A stretch of DNA of 32,420 nt from Thermodesulfobacteriales bacterium (GCA_004525335.1 SPCL01000003.1:1-32420); one strand, 5' to 3'; shown: positions 19,372-29,006, numbered from the stretch's first letter. Notes: a model not told the origin generated them from the letters alone. A program made the numbers and translations.

Positions 19372-20683
19372 TTTCTTTAAATTTCATCCCCCTATCTTCG
19401 TAAGAATTAAACATATCAAAACTTGAACAAGCAGGAGAAAATAAAATGGTATCTTCCGCTTGAATGTTATTCTTAGTTATTTGTAGTGCCTCTCTAAGAG
19501 AATCCGCAAATTCACTGGGAACCTTTTCCCCTAACTCAGCTTTAATTCTTTGCTTAGACTCTCCGATAAGAATCATAAGCCTCACTTTCTCATCCACTAA
19601 CTTTTTAAGGGGCTCAAAACTAACCCCCTTATCCTTTCCACCCGCTATGAGTATGATAGGCGAAGGGATACTCTCAAGCGCCCTCAAGGTAGCAGCAGGG
19701 CTTGTAGATTTTGAATCATTATAAACCTTCACTCCTGACAGCTCCCCGACGTATTCATTTCTGTGCTCTAGTGGCTCAAAACTGTTAATCTCCTCTTGAA
19801 TCAACGCCGGATCGCAATCTAAAATGGCCGTGCCTGCTATCGCAGCCATCATATTTTCTATATTGTGTATGCCTAGAAGTTTAGTGGAACCTATATCGTA
19901 ATTATGACCTCTGAATGTTATGTGAGAGCCATTATAAGTTACACCTTCAGTCGCACTATCCTTAGAAAATGGTACTTTTTGTGAATTCACTTTTGGTAAA
20001 TACTTTTTAATAACTTCATCATCATTGTTATAAATAAACCAGTCATCCTCTGATTGATTTGAATAAATTTTCATCTTGGATTCCACATATTCATCAAATG
20101 ATTCGTGGTGATCGAGATGATTGGGTGAGATATTGAGCACTAGAGCTATATGGGGTTTGAAGTCCTTGATTCCCTGGAGCTGAAAACTGCTTAACTCAAG
20201 CACAAGAATATCGAACTTATCAGAATCCTCGGCAATCTGAATAAGAGGAGTGCCGATATTTGCTCCGAGGAAAACTCTCTTGCCATTTCTTTCAAGAATA
20301 CCGGCTATCAAAGTAGATGTAGTGGTCTTACCGTTTGAGCCGGTTATGGCTATTATAGGCGTATCTATAAAACGCCATGCAAGCTCTACTTCACTTATTA
20401 CCTCTATGCCTTGGGCTATGGCTTTCTTAACCTGAGGAATGCTAAATGGGACCCCGGGGCTAAGCACTATAGTTTGGGCCCAAAGAAAAGTCTCATCCGT
20501 ATGAGTTCCTGCTTCTACCTCTACCCCTTTTGGCTGAAGCTCTTTTATAATTTCTTCTATTTTATCAATCGGTGAGCTGTCGCTAACCTTGAGCACTGCT
20601 CCTTTCTTGAGCAAAAAGTTAAGTGTATGCCGACCTGTTTTTCCAAGCCCGACGACAAGTATTTTTCGACCTTTAAGTTCCAT
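19355..20683 (-). CDS. murD: UDP-N-acetylmuramoyl-L-alanine--D-glutamate ligase
   Basis: 442 aa; VVGLGKTGRHTLNFLL, SPGVPF, ITGSNGKTTTSTLI, LELSSFQLQ, NISPNHLDHH, YNDSKSTSPAATLRAL, FSPACSSFDMFNSYEDRG. Confidence 0.98.
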   Translation of the reverse strand: MELKGRKILVVGLGKTGRHTLNFLLKKGAVLKVSDSSPIDKIEEIIKELQPKGVEVEAGTHTDETFLWAQTIVLSPGVPFSIPQVKKAIAQGIEVISEVELAWRFIDTPIIAITGSNGKTTTSTLIAGILERNGKRVFLGANIGTPLIQIAEDSDKFDILVLELSSFQLQGIKDFKPHIALVLNISPNHLDHHESFDEYVESKMKIYSNQSEDDWFIYNNDDEVIKKYLPKVNSQKVPFSKDSATEGVTYNGSHITFRGHNYDIGSTKLLGIHNIENMMAAIAGTAILDCDPALIQEEINSFEPLEHRNEYVGELSGVKVYNDSKSTSPAATLRALESIPSPIILIAGGKDKGVSFEPLKKLVDEKVRLMILIGESKQRIKAELGEKVPSEFADSLREALQITKNNIQAEDTILFSPACSSFDMFNSYEDRGMKFKEIVKNI

Positions 20684-20731
20684 TTATCTCTCTAAAAACA
20701 ATCTTCATTTATACTAATTATGACTAAGTCT

Positions 20732-21841
20732 CTACCTGAGTTTGAGAGTCGAAAGGGCAAAGAGGGCAAGGACTAAGGATATAATCCAGAACCTAATAAC
20801 TACTTTAGATTCGGACCACCCGCTTAATTCAAAATGATGATGTAGTGGCGCCATCTTGAAAACTCTTTTACCTCTTAGTTTAAAGGAAAAAACCTGAATA
20901 ATTACAGATAGAGCCTCTGCAACAAAAATCCCGCCCACTATAAGGAGTAATAATTCCTGTTTGATTATTAATGCAACTGAACCAATTGCTGCGCCTAGTG
21001 CAAGTGAGCCGACATCGCCCATAAAAACCTCTGCAGGATGTGAATTGTACCAGAGAAATCCAAGGCACGCCCCACCCACTGCGGCTAGGTATACGGCAAG
21101 CTCTCCTCCTTGCGGTATATATGGAATCTGAAGATAACTTGAGAATTCCTGATGTCCGGAGAGATAGGCAAAAACAATATATGTTGCCGTGGCTACCAAT
21201 ATCGATCCGATCGCAAGACCATCCAAACCGTCCGTTAAATTCACGGAGTTTGAAGCCCCTACAACAACTAATACTCCAAAAGGTATATAAAACCAGCTGA
21301 GATTTAATACTGCATTTTTGAAGAATGGGATAATTATGGAGGTATAGGAATAGTCGGTAGCTTCACTTCCGCTAACGACCATGCTAAATCCGTTTATCTC
21401 GCTTAATATCAAAGCAACAAAAAGAGTTCCGAAGACTATTTGCAAAAGGAACTTTACTCTTGCGCTCATCCCCTTTCCTTTTGAGTACTTTAGCCAGTCA
21501 TCAAGAAAGCCAATCAGTGCATAACTAAAAGTAAAAAGAAGAACAGTCCACATCACCTGGCTTGTAAGATCCACCCATAGAATTGTAGATATAGCTATAG
21601 AGATAACAATAAAGGCGCCCCCCATAGTGGGAGTACCGGCTTTCGTTTTATGGCTATCAGGTCCGTCCTCTCGAATATTTTCTCTGAACTGCCTTCTGGC
21701 AAGGAATCTAATAAAAACTCCCCCCAAGATTATGCTTATCAGAAATGCAGTTACACCGGCCCCGAACGAGCGGAAAGTTATATATCTGAAAACATTAAAT
21801 ATAACGAAATCCTCTTTAAGAAGATAAAGAAGATGAAACAT
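20732..21841 (-). CDS. mraY: Phospho-N-acetylmuramoyl-pentapeptide transferase
   Basis: 369 aa; HKTKAGTPTMGGAFI, IGFLDDWLKYSKGKGMSAR, NSVNLTDGLDGLAIG, GDVGSLALGAAIG, APLHHHFELSGWSESKVVIRFWI. Confidence 0.98.
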   Translation of the reverse strand: MFHLLYLLKEDFVIFNVFRYITFRSFGAGVTAFLISIILGGVFIRFLARRQFRENIREDGPDSHKTKAGTPTMGGAFIVISIAISTILWVDLTSQVMWTVLLFTFSYALIGFLDDWLKYSKGKGMSARVKFLLQIVFGTLFVALILSEINGFSMVVSGSEATDYSYTSIIIPFFKNAVLNLSWFYIPFGVLVVVGASNSVNLTDGLDGLAIGSILVATATYIVFAYLSGHQEFSSYLQIPYIPQGGELAVYLAAVGGACLGFLWYNSHPAEVFMGDVGSLALGAAIGSVALIIKQELLLLIVGGIFVAEALSVIIQVFSFKLRGKRVFKMAPLHHHFELSGWSESKVVIRFWIISLVLALFALSTLKLR

Positions 21842-21847
21842 TTTCCA

Positions 21848-23230
21848 TTACTCCTTTGATAATTCTTTGATTACAAGCTCCATTTTAGAACCGCGAGAAC
21901 CTTTTACCAAAACCAAGTCGTCTGGATTAGCTAAATCGATCAAGATTTTCGCTGCTTCTTCATGTGTACTTACAACTATACCGTCTGTAGAATTGCCATA
22001 ACCTTCTAAGATTTGATGCGCGAATTTGCCGTACAAAATTACACTATCTACTCCACTTGAGGATAAGTATTTACCGATTTCCAGATGTTCATGCTCACTA
22101 CCCTCTCCAAGCTCAAGCATATCTCCCAATACAGCTATAGTTTTTCCTTTACCTTTTAATCTAACGAGTTCATCAATAGCTCGTTTCATCGAATCCGGAT
22201 TGGCGTTGTAGGCGTCATTAATTATTTTAAAGCCATAAGGAGTGTCCAGAACTTCAAGGCGCATATGTGTTGGTGCATAGCTTGCCAAACCTTCCTGAAT
22301 TTGTGAAATGTCGCATCCTAGAGATATTGCGATTCCGGCAGCGCACAAGGAGTTCATGACGTTATGAAGACCAATACCTTTTATACTTATAGGAAATTCT
22401 TCGCTCGACACATTCATTGTGAACTTTATACTTGAGAGATCATTAGATTCTATATCATGCGCTGTAATCATAGCGTCTTTGGAATTAATTCCATAAGTGA
22501 TTTTCTGGCAATTTAGGCTGTTTGCTATTTTTTCTACCCGTGGGTCGTCAAGATTTACAACGAAAATGTTTCCCTCGTTAAAATTCTCTACCAACTCCCC
22601 CTTTGCTTTGGCTACGCCGTCCAGCCCTCCCAGTTTTTCTAAGTGAGCGTGACCTATATTGGTTATAGCACCAACATCAGGACGAGCGATTTCAGATAAT
22701 CTTTTCAGCTCTCCAAAGTCATTCATTCCAACTTCTACAACTGCAGCGCTGTAGTCTTTATTCAATTGAAAAAGGGTTAATGGCAGCCCAATAAGATTGT
22801 TGAAATTACCGGTATTCTTTAAAGTATTATGTTTTAAAGAGACTATACTCCAGGTCATTTCCTTTGTTGTTGTTTTTCCATTGGAGCCGGTAATTGCAGC
22901 GACTTTTAAATCTGGGAAGCTCATTCTCCAACTTGTGGCGAGATCCCCCAAAGCCTTAAGCGTTGAAGGGACTTGTATCAAAACTTTATCATTTAAATCT
23001 TCTGATAAAGGGCTTTCTACCACTGCACCGCTAGCACCACCATCAAAGGCCTGTAAGACAAAATCCTGCCCGTTAAAATTGTCCCCTTTCAAAGCAAAAA
23101 AGATTTCATCTTTAGTAATTTTTCTCGTATCCGTAGAAACTCCGCTAAACATACTAGCAGTCTTCCCTGAGAGTAATCTCCCTTTGGTTGAGTTAAGAAT
23201 AAAATCTAGATCAATCATATTATTATCCAA
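21848..23230 (-). CDS. murF: UDP-N-acetylmuramoyl-tripeptide--D-alanyl-D-alanine ligase
   Basis: 460 aa; ITGSNGKTTTKEM, NTGNFNNLIGLPLTL, INDAYNANPDSMKRAID, VLGDMLELG, VLVKGSRGSKME. Confidence 0.98.
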   Translation of the reverse strand: MDNNMIDLDFILNSTKGRLLSGKTASMFSGVSTDTRKITKDEIFFALKGDNFNGQDFVLQAFDGGASGAVVESPLSEDLNDKVLIQVPSTLKALGDLATSWRMSFPDLKVAAITGSNGKTTTKEMTWSIVSLKHNTLKNTGNFNNLIGLPLTLFQLNKDYSAAVVEVGMNDFGELKRLSEIARPDVGAITNIGHAHLEKLGGLDGVAKAKGELVENFNEGNIFVVNLDDPRVEKIANSLNCQKITYGINSKDAMITAHDIESNDLSSIKFTMNVSSEEFPISIKGIGLHNVMNSLCAAGIAISLGCDISQIQEGLASYAPTHMRLEVLDTPYGFKIINDAYNANPDSMKRAIDELVRLKGKGKTIAVLGDMLELGEGSEHEHLEIGKYLSSSGVDSVILYGKFAHQILEGYGNSTDGIVVSTHEEAAKILIDLANPDDLVLVKGSRGSKMELVIKELSKE

Positions 23231-23234
23231 ATAA

Positions 23235-24719
23235 CTAAATCTCTTTTAAGGCTTCTCTAGCAATTTCTCTATCGTCAAACGGGTACTTAGTCGTTCCTAT
23301 AATCTGATAGTCCTCATGTCCTTTGCCTGCAATTAGAATCGTATCGTTTTTCTGAGCAGATATTATAGCTTGTTTGATTGCTTGTGCCCTATCCGCAATT
23401 CGGTAATATGGCTTTTCACTTTTCCGGGCTTGATAAACACCTTGCTCGATATGATCTAAAATAACTTCAGGATCCTCAGTCCGAGGATTGTCCGACGTTA
23501 CGATGAGTACATCTGATAGTTCCTTACCTATCTTTCCCATAAGCGGGCGTTTCGCATTATCACGATCACCGCCGCATCCAAATACTAGTATTAATCTTCC
23601 TTTAGTAAGAGGTCTTGAAGCCAGAAGGACATTCTTAAGAGCATCGGGAGTATGTGCATAATCTACCAGCACATTAAAACCATTCTCATTTGGAATCCCT
23701 TCTAATCTTCCCGGAACGGAGTCTATATTAGCTATGCCCTTCTCAATATCTTCGTTTGACGTTCCTAAAGAACAAGCTGTAGCAACTGCGGCCAGAATGT
23801 TTGATAAATTGTGCTCGCCAAAAAGGGTTGATTTAATCTGTAATTCGCCCTTTGGAGTTACCACGTTTGCCTCGATACCGCTCTGTGTTATTGCTGAAAA
23901 TTGTGCATATACGCTAGCATTAGGATTTGTAATAGAATATGTAACAATGTTACCTGAAACATCTTCGACTAAGCGGGCTCCAAAAGGATCATCAATATTT
24001 ATTGTTGAATATTTCTCTTCCTTTTCGCTCTCTTCTAAAAACTCCGTGAAGAGCCTTTTCTTAACTTCAAAATAGTTCTCCATTGAGTCGTGATAATCTA
24101 GGTGATCTTGAGTTAAATTAGTAAACACAGCCGCATCAAAATGACACTGTGCCACTCTTTGTTTATCGATTGCATGTGAAGAAACTTCCATTGCCACAGT
24201 TTCTACTCCTGATTCCCTCATTTCCCTAAACATCCCCATAAGGTCTAAAGATTCGGGGGTTGTCATGGGTGATTGCTTCATTATATCTGCGTAACGGTAA
24301 TCAATAGTGCCTATAATCCCGGATTTCTTATTTTGATGCTGCCATATCGATTCCAATAAATAGGTAATCGTGGTCTTTCCATTTGTGCCGGTAATGCCAA
24401 CAAGTGTGAGTTCTTTTGTTGGGTGTCTGAAAAAATTAGCCGAAACTACTGCAAGCGCGGCCCTGGAATCATTAACTTGAACTACTGAAACTTCTTGAGA
24501 ATTAATTTCCGGTACCTTTTCAACAATAAGGGCTTTAGCGCCGTTTGTAACTGCAGAATCAATGTAGCTATGGCCGTCTGTGTTTTCGCCTTTTAATGCT
24601 ACAAATAAAAAACCCTCTTTAACCTTCTTTGAATCAAAAGAAATACCAGAAATATTTAAGTCGAAATTCCCTTTAAAATTTACAATATCAATATCATTTA
24701 GCAGTTCTCTAAGGATCAT
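23235..24719 (-). CDS. murE: UDP-N-acetylmuramoyl-L-alanyl-D-glutamate--2,6-diaminopimelate ligase
   Basis: 494 aa; GITGTNGKTTITYL, MEVSSHAIDKQRV, FTNLTQDHLDYH, DYAHTPDALKNVL, TSDNPRTEDP (DNPR motif associated with meso-DAP specificity), GKGHEDYQ. Confidence 0.98.
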   Translation of the reverse strand: MILRELLNDIDIVNFKGNFDLNISGISFDSKKVKEGFLFVALKGENTDGHSYIDSAVTNGAKALIVEKVPEINSQEVSVVQVNDSRAALAVVSANFFRHPTKELTLVGITGTNGKTTITYLLESIWQHQNKKSGIIGTIDYRYADIMKQSPMTTPESLDLMGMFREMRESGVETVAMEVSSHAIDKQRVAQCHFDAAVFTNLTQDHLDYHDSMENYFEVKKRLFTEFLEESEKEEKYSTINIDDPFGARLVEDVSGNIVTYSITNPNASVYAQFSAITQSGIEANVVTPKGELQIKSTLFGEHNLSNILAAVATACSLGTSNEDIEKGIANIDSVPGRLEGIPNENGFNVLVDYAHTPDALKNVLLASRPLTKGRLILVFGCGGDRDNAKRPLMGKIGKELSDVLIVTSDNPRTEDPEVILDHIEQGVYQARKSEKPYYRIADRAQAIKQAIISAQKNDTILIAGKGHEDYQIIGTTKYPFDDREIAREALKEI

Positions 24720-26641
24720 ATTTGTTGTTTAAGCTCAATTGAGCAAACCGTTCCCTCTTTAATCAAATCTCCCGGCAGAGGTTTCTGGGTAGTGACAAAT
24801 CCACTGCCTTTTACATCCACCTTAACTCCTTGTTCTTCTGACCATTTAAGAATGTCCCTAACACTCATGCCGCTAAGATCCGGCATTACCGTCATCCCGA
24901 CAAGCTCTTTTTTGGGACTTACACCCATATGGAAAAGTACTTTTTCCGCTATCTGCTTGAAAATAGGGCCTGCTACTGAGCCTCCATAAGTTTTTTTCCT
25001 TGGAGCTTCTACAACCACTGCCATAACTATTTTGGGATTTTCCACAGGAGTAAAGCCAATAAAAGAAGCTATATACCTGTCCGAGTAATAACCTCCGGAC
25101 TTGGGGTCAGGAATTTGTGCTGTACCGGTTTTTCCAGCTACCGAGAATCCCGGGATTTGAGCTTTTTTACCTGTTCCGTCTTCTACCACACTTTGTAGTA
25201 TTTGCTTCATCTGATGAGAGGTATCATAGGATATAACTCTAGTAACAACTTCAGGTTTGTTTTCCGTAACTATATTGCCTTCAGGATCCACTATCTTCTC
25301 TATCACATAGGGCTTCATAAGATATCCGCCGTTAGCAATTGCAGAAAGCGCTGTGACAACCTGGAGTGAAGTCACTGAAATACCTTGACCAAATGAAATA
25401 GTAGCAAGTTCTATAGGTCCCCATTTTCTTGGGCTTGCAAGCAGACCTTTGGATTCCCCTGGAAGTCCTATGCCTGTTTTTTCTCCGAAGCCGAATTTCT
25501 TTAAATATTTATAGTACGTATCACGCCCCATGAGCTCCCCAATCTTGGAGGCGCCAATGTTGCTTGAGTACTTTACAATTTCTGACACTGTAAGGGTGCC
25601 CCGTGGATGTACATCTTTTATAACCGCAGAGCCGATTTTTCTTCTGCCGTTCTCACAATTAAACTGGGAGTTTGGATTTACTTTTTTGTCTTCAATTGCA
25701 GATGCTGCAAGAAAAACTTTCATTGTCGAGCCTGGTTCATGCGCATACCAGATAGGAAGGTTTCTTCTATTTGACTCAGGAAATTTACTATATGAGTTTG
25801 GATCTATAAAAGGATACGAAGCCATAGCGAGTACTTCACCTGTTTCGGGATTCATTATTAGGGCCATACCTTTTTCACCGCCCACCCCTTCTATCCCCTC
25901 TTTTAATTCTCGCTCGACTATATGCTGTATTTGGGAATCAATTGTAAGAACAATGTCGTTTCCAGAGCTTTCGTCTCTATCAATTTCCTGTATCTCATTT
26001 GGATCGCTTAAAATCTTATTCCCTCGAGCGTCCCTTTTTAACGTGATTTTTCTGGTCTTGCCAATTAGAGAGCTGTCATAGCGGTACTCGATTCCCTCAA
26101 TACCTATAGAATCAAGATCAGTGAATCCGATTACTTGCCCTAGTAGAGTACCGTTGGGGTAAATTCTCTTAGGCTCTGGAATAAAGCCCAGGCCTTTCAT
26201 ATCAGAGTTTTGAAGTTCTTCTGCAGGTTTTGAGTCTGCAAGTCTTTTGATCCAGACAAAAGATTTATCTGAAGCCACTCTATTATAGATTCTCTCCTCA
26301 GGAAGATTAAGTTTTTCAGATAGAATCTTTGCTGTCTCCTTGGGATTTATAACATTTTTTGGGTTTGCGTATATAGATTTTACATCTATGTTTACAGCCA
26401 ATTCCTTACCATTTCTATCAAAAATTTTCCCTCTTCTAGGAAGAAGGGTAGAAGTGCCTTGATGCTGCTTTCTAGCCATTTTGAACGCTCTCTCACGATC
26501 CAGAACTTGGAGTTCAAGCGCTTTTACTGAGACCATAGCAAAGAGTGCAATTATAAGAGTGGCAATTATAAATACTCTCCAACGGGGTTTATCCAAATCC
26601 CGTGCAAGAGAAATTCTTTTTGTGCTTCTCTTTGGCTTCAT
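24716..26641 (-). CDS. ftsI: Division-specific transpeptidase FtsI/PBP3-like with C-terminal PASTA domain
   Basis: 641 aa; RGKIFDRNGKELAVN, active site EPGSTMKVF, SSNIGASKIGE, AGKTGTAQIP; C-terminal MPDLSGMSVRDILKWSEEQGVKVDVKGSGFVTTQKPLPGDLIKEGT is PASTA-like. Confidence 0.96.
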   Translation of the reverse strand: MKPKRSTKRISLARDLDKPRWRVFIIATLIIALFAMVSVKALELQVLDRERAFKMARKQHQGTSTLLPRRGKIFDRNGKELAVNIDVKSIYANPKNVINPKETAKILSEKLNLPEERIYNRVASDKSFVWIKRLADSKPAEELQNSDMKGLGFIPEPKRIYPNGTLLGQVIGFTDLDSIGIEGIEYRYDSSLIGKTRKITLKRDARGNKILSDPNEIQEIDRDESSGNDIVLTIDSQIQHIVERELKEGIEGVGGEKGMALIMNPETGEVLAMASYPFIDPNSYSKFPESNRRNLPIWYAHEPGSTMKVFLAASAIEDKKVNPNSQFNCENGRRKIGSAVIKDVHPRGTLTVSEIVKYSSNIGASKIGELMGRDTYYKYLKKFGFGEKTGIGLPGESKGLLASPRKWGPIELATISFGQGISVTSLQVVTALSAIANGGYLMKPYVIEKIVDPEGNIVTENKPEVVTRVISYDTSHQMKQILQSVVEDGTGKKAQIPGFSVAGKTGTAQIPDPKSGGYYSDRYIASFIGFTPVENPKIVMAVVVEAPRKKTYGGSVAGPIFKQIAEKVLFHMGVSPKKELVGMTVMPDLSGMSVRDILKWSEEQGVKVDVKGSGFVTTQKPLPGDLIKEGTVCSIELKQQI

Positions 26642-27006
26642 TACTTACCCACTACTTTATTTTTTTCGATATATATAATGTCTTCTTGCGTTGGAAACTT
26701 AAATCCTAACTGAGTAGCCGATTTTTCAAGCTTCTCTGGAGATTTCAGTGTCATAAAGTCTGATTGAAGTGTTCTATTATCTTTTAACAGATCTTCGGTT
26801 TTTTTCTTATTTCTTGATATCTCGTATCCCAGGCTTAACTCTTCAACTTTGATTCGTACATAAACAAGAGAAAGCCCAATAGCTATTAATATCAGAACTA
26901 TCATTCCTATGGATAAGATAGAACTGCCGGACTGCTTTCTTTCTTTTTTTCTAGATGTTTTTAGAATAGACATATCAGAGTTTCTCGCCCACTCGCATTT
27001 TTGCAC
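26641..27006 (-). CDS. ftsL: FtsL-like division protein (start may be ATG 26973, just after the rsmH stop)
   Basis: 121 aa; single TM ILSIGMIVLILIAIGLSLVYVRI followed by coiled-coil region; position between rsmH and ftsI; GF(K)FP..E-type end typical of FtsL. Confidence 0.82.
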   Translation of the reverse strand: MQKCEWARNSDMSILKTSRKKERKQSGSSILSIGMIVLILIAIGLSLVYVRIKVEELSLGYEISRNKKKTEDLLKDNRTLQSDFMTLKSPEKLEKSATQLGFKFPTQEDIIYIEKNKVVGK

Positions 27007-27934
27007 TTCTGGACCGAGGGTTATTCATTACCTCCTCTTCACTTGGAATAAGTGGGGAGCGGGTAATAATATTGATCTCGCTTTTTTTACCACATCCGCA
27101 CATTGGTAAATCCGGTGGGCAGATACACGGAGAGTATAGGTTTTGAAATAAATTCTTAACAATCCGATCCTCAAGAGAATGAAATGAAATGATAACTAAT
27201 CTGCCTCCTGTTTTGAGAAGAGGTATTGCCTTACCAATAAACTCTTCTATGTTATCGAGTTCATGGTTAACTGCTATCCTAAAAGCCTGGAATGTTTTGG
27301 TCGCCGGATGTATCCTGGCAGGGTGAAATTTCTTGGGAATTGCCTCATAAACCAGGTTGGCTAATTCTGCTGATGTTGAAATAGGCTTATCTTCTCTCGT
27401 TTGTACTATACGTTTCGCAATCCTTCTTGACCACCTTTCCTCACCGTATACTTTTAGAACTTTAGATATTTCATCAACACTCATCTCGTTAACCAAATCA
27501 AAAGCAGTAAACCTTAACCTAGCATCCATTCGCATATCTAAGCGTTCATCACGAATGAAACTAAATCCTCTTTGACTAGAATCAAGCTGAAATGAAGACA
27601 TTCCTAGATCAGCAACAATTCCATCTACTTCTTCTATCTCAAGGTCCAAAAGAACCCTGTCTATCTCTGAGAAATTGCTATTCCTAAAAACTACATTGCT
27701 TTTGTACTTGGATAAATTATTACTAGCGATGGTAATAGCCTCTTCATCTACATCAAGGCCTATAATACGGGATTGATAGTTTGTATAATCTAATATTTCT
27801 TTAGTGTGTCCGCCCAGGCCTAGAGTTGCGTCAACATACAATCCATCTTCTCTAGTAATCAAGTTGTCTAGAACTTCCTCAGTCATAACCGGTATATGGG
27901 CCGGAGCCTTTTGTTCTAAAATGGCATTTTCCAC
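26975..27934 (-). CDS. rsmH: 16S rRNA (cytosine(1402)-N(4))-methyltransferase RsmH/MraW (GTG start at 27934 preferred over the annotated 28039)
   Basis: HIPVMTEEVLDNL, YVDATLGLGGHTKEIL, DGIVADLGMSSFQLD, RGFSFIRDERLDMRMD, FHPARIHPATKTFQAFRIAVNHELD; GTG at 27934 lies 5 bp after the mraZ stop with AAGGAC upstream, whereas the longer ORF overlaps mraZ in another frame. Confidence 0.96.
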   Translation of the reverse strand: MENAILEQKAPAHIPVMTEEVLDNLITREDGLYVDATLGLGGHTKEILDYTNYQSRIIGLDVDEEAITIASNNLSKYKSNVVFRNSNFSEIDRVLLDLEIEEVDGIVADLGMSSFQLDSSQRGFSFIRDERLDMRMDARLRFTAFDLVNEMSVDEISKVLKVYGEERWSRRIAKRIVQTREDKPISTSAELANLVYEAIPKKFHPARIHPATKTFQAFRIAVNHELDNIEEFIGKAIPLLKTGGRLVIISFHSLEDRIVKNLFQNLYSPCICPPDLPMCGCGKKSEINIITRSPLIPSEEEVMNNPRSRSAKMRVGEKL

Positions 27935-27938
27935 GGTC

Positions 27939-28385
27939 TTATAGTCCTTGTGCTGCAAGGATTTCCCTGCTTTTTTTAAATTCTTCATATGAATTATCAG
28001 ACTCTTCCTGTTCCCAAACCTCTTTAGACCAAATTTCAACCTTTGTTAGCATACCTATTAAAATTACATCTTTATCGATATGTGCATGATTTCTTAACGA
28101 TTGAGGGATAAGGATTCTTCCCTGTCCATCCATCGGACAATCAACGGCGCTACCCATCAAGTATCGTAAAAAGGAAATAACTTCCTGTTTGAACTGAGGA
28201 AGCTCCGATACTTTTCTTTCAATTTCATTCCATTCCCTAAGGGGGTATGCCGCCAGACATTTATCAAAGTTGGTAACAATGAGGATCTCACCGCCGTACT
28301 TCTCCCTACACACCTCTCTAAATTTAGAGGGTATGCTTATCCTCCCCTTGTCGGTCATTGTATGTTCGTATCTTCCACGGAACAT
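27939..28385 (-). CDS. mraZ: Transcriptional regulator MraZ (start at ATG 28385; the longer ORF to 28415 would begin inside the operator repeats)
   Basis: MFRGRYEHTMTDKGRISIPSKFRE, DRQ-type repeat MDGQGRILIPQSLRNHAHIDKDVILIGMLTKVEIWSKEVWE; first gene of the dcw cluster. Confidence 0.97.
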   Translation of the reverse strand: MFRGRYEHTMTDKGRISIPSKFREVCREKYGGEILIVTNFDKCLAAYPLREWNEIERKVSELPQFKQEVISFLRYLMGSAVDCPMDGQGRILIPQSLRNHAHIDKDVILIGMLTKVEIWSKEVWEQEESDNSYEEFKKSREILAAQGL

Positions 28386-28391
28386 GTTGCG

Positions 28392-28426
28392 CCCTCTTGT
28401 GCCACTTCGTGCCACTTTGAACCACT
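28392..28426 (-). promoter_or_regulatory. MraZ-box-like operator: four repeats with exact 10-bp period
   Basis: Minus strand AGTGGTTCAA AGTGGCACGA AGTGGCACAA GAGGGCGCAA; first copy overlaps the -10, last copy precedes ATG by about 6 nt. Confidence 0.85.
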
Positions 28427-28452
28427 ATATAAAATTGTATTAACTTTGTCAA
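28424..28452 (-). promoter_or_regulatory. Sigma70-like promoter of the dcw cluster (Pmra)
   Basis: Minus strand TTGACA (28452-28447), 17-nt spacer, TATAGT (28429-28424), about 40 bp upstream of the mraZ ATG. Confidence 0.85.
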
Positions 28453-28733
28453 GTAAGGTTTCGTCATTTATCAATTTTTTAGTAAATACGGTAGGGTAAA
28501 ATAGCACACTTTTTTAGGTGTAATTAAGGTATTTATACGCTATAAACAAAGGACGAGATTATAATACGGTTTTTTACTACTACTTTAATAATGTATTCTA
28601 TAGTGCTGATATTAAACGACTTTCAGATCAAAACAGCTAAATAGCAAAGTATGAAGGATGCCAATTTATGCCACCCTGATCAACCAATTTTTATAGTAAA
28701 GAGGCTCATCTCAAGCAATAAGAAAAGAACAAT

Positions 28734-28762
28734 CGGACAAAAACTGCAAATTAAGATATAAT
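28734..28762 (+). promoter_or_regulatory. Candidate sigma70 promoter for the DUF4911-like gene/murJ
   Basis: CGGACA - 17 nt - TATAAT (28757-28762), 28 bp upstream of ATG 28791. Confidence 0.55.
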
Positions 28763-28790
28763 CTTCTTAAATTTTCCTAACCACACTCAT

Positions 28791-29006
28791 ATGCCTAATA
28801 TATATATAAAACTTAAGAATATTTCTGAAACCGTTTACTTTCAATCGATTATGGGGACTTATTCGCACATTGCTTGGGTTAGGACCCAAGACCCTGCAAA
28901 GGGGATAATGCAAATAACCCCCACTGAGGACCAGGTAGATCAAGTAATGAAAATTCTAGGTTATCTGAAAAATGAGATTGAGTTTGAAGAGGTAGACTCG
29001 ATATAA
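28791..29006 (+). CDS. Small protein, DUF4911-like (tentative)
   Basis: 71 aa; pattern ...FQSIMGTYSHIAWVRTQDPAKGIMQITPTEDQVDQVMKILGYLKNEIEFEEV resembles the DUF4911 family; preceded by a good -10; 24 bp before murJ. Confidence 0.65.
   Translation: MPNIYIKLKNISETVYFQSIMGTYSHIAWVRTQDPAKGIMQITPTEDQVDQVMKILGYLKNEIEFEEVDSI

Noticed and set aside
22797-23234. 145-aa plus-strand ORF opposite murF
   Set aside because: Shadow ORF of murF; no independent RBS or family signature.
25530-26081. 183-aa plus-strand ORF inside ftsI
   Set aside because: Antisense to a conserved gene, no recognisable motifs; a typical shadow ORF.
27935-28039. Long rsmH start overlapping mraZ
   Set aside because: The extra 35 residues (MKFGLKRFGNRKSLIIHMKNLKKAGKSLQHKDYKT) are the out-of-frame reading of the mraZ 3' end; GTG at 27934 with an RBS fits the conserved RsmH N-terminus.
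28501-28560. Short hairpins (ACAC...GTGT; TTTATA-CGC-TATAAA) in the mraZ/DUF4911 intergenic region
   Set aside because: 4-6-bp AT-rich stems are expected by chance in AT-rich intergenic DNA.
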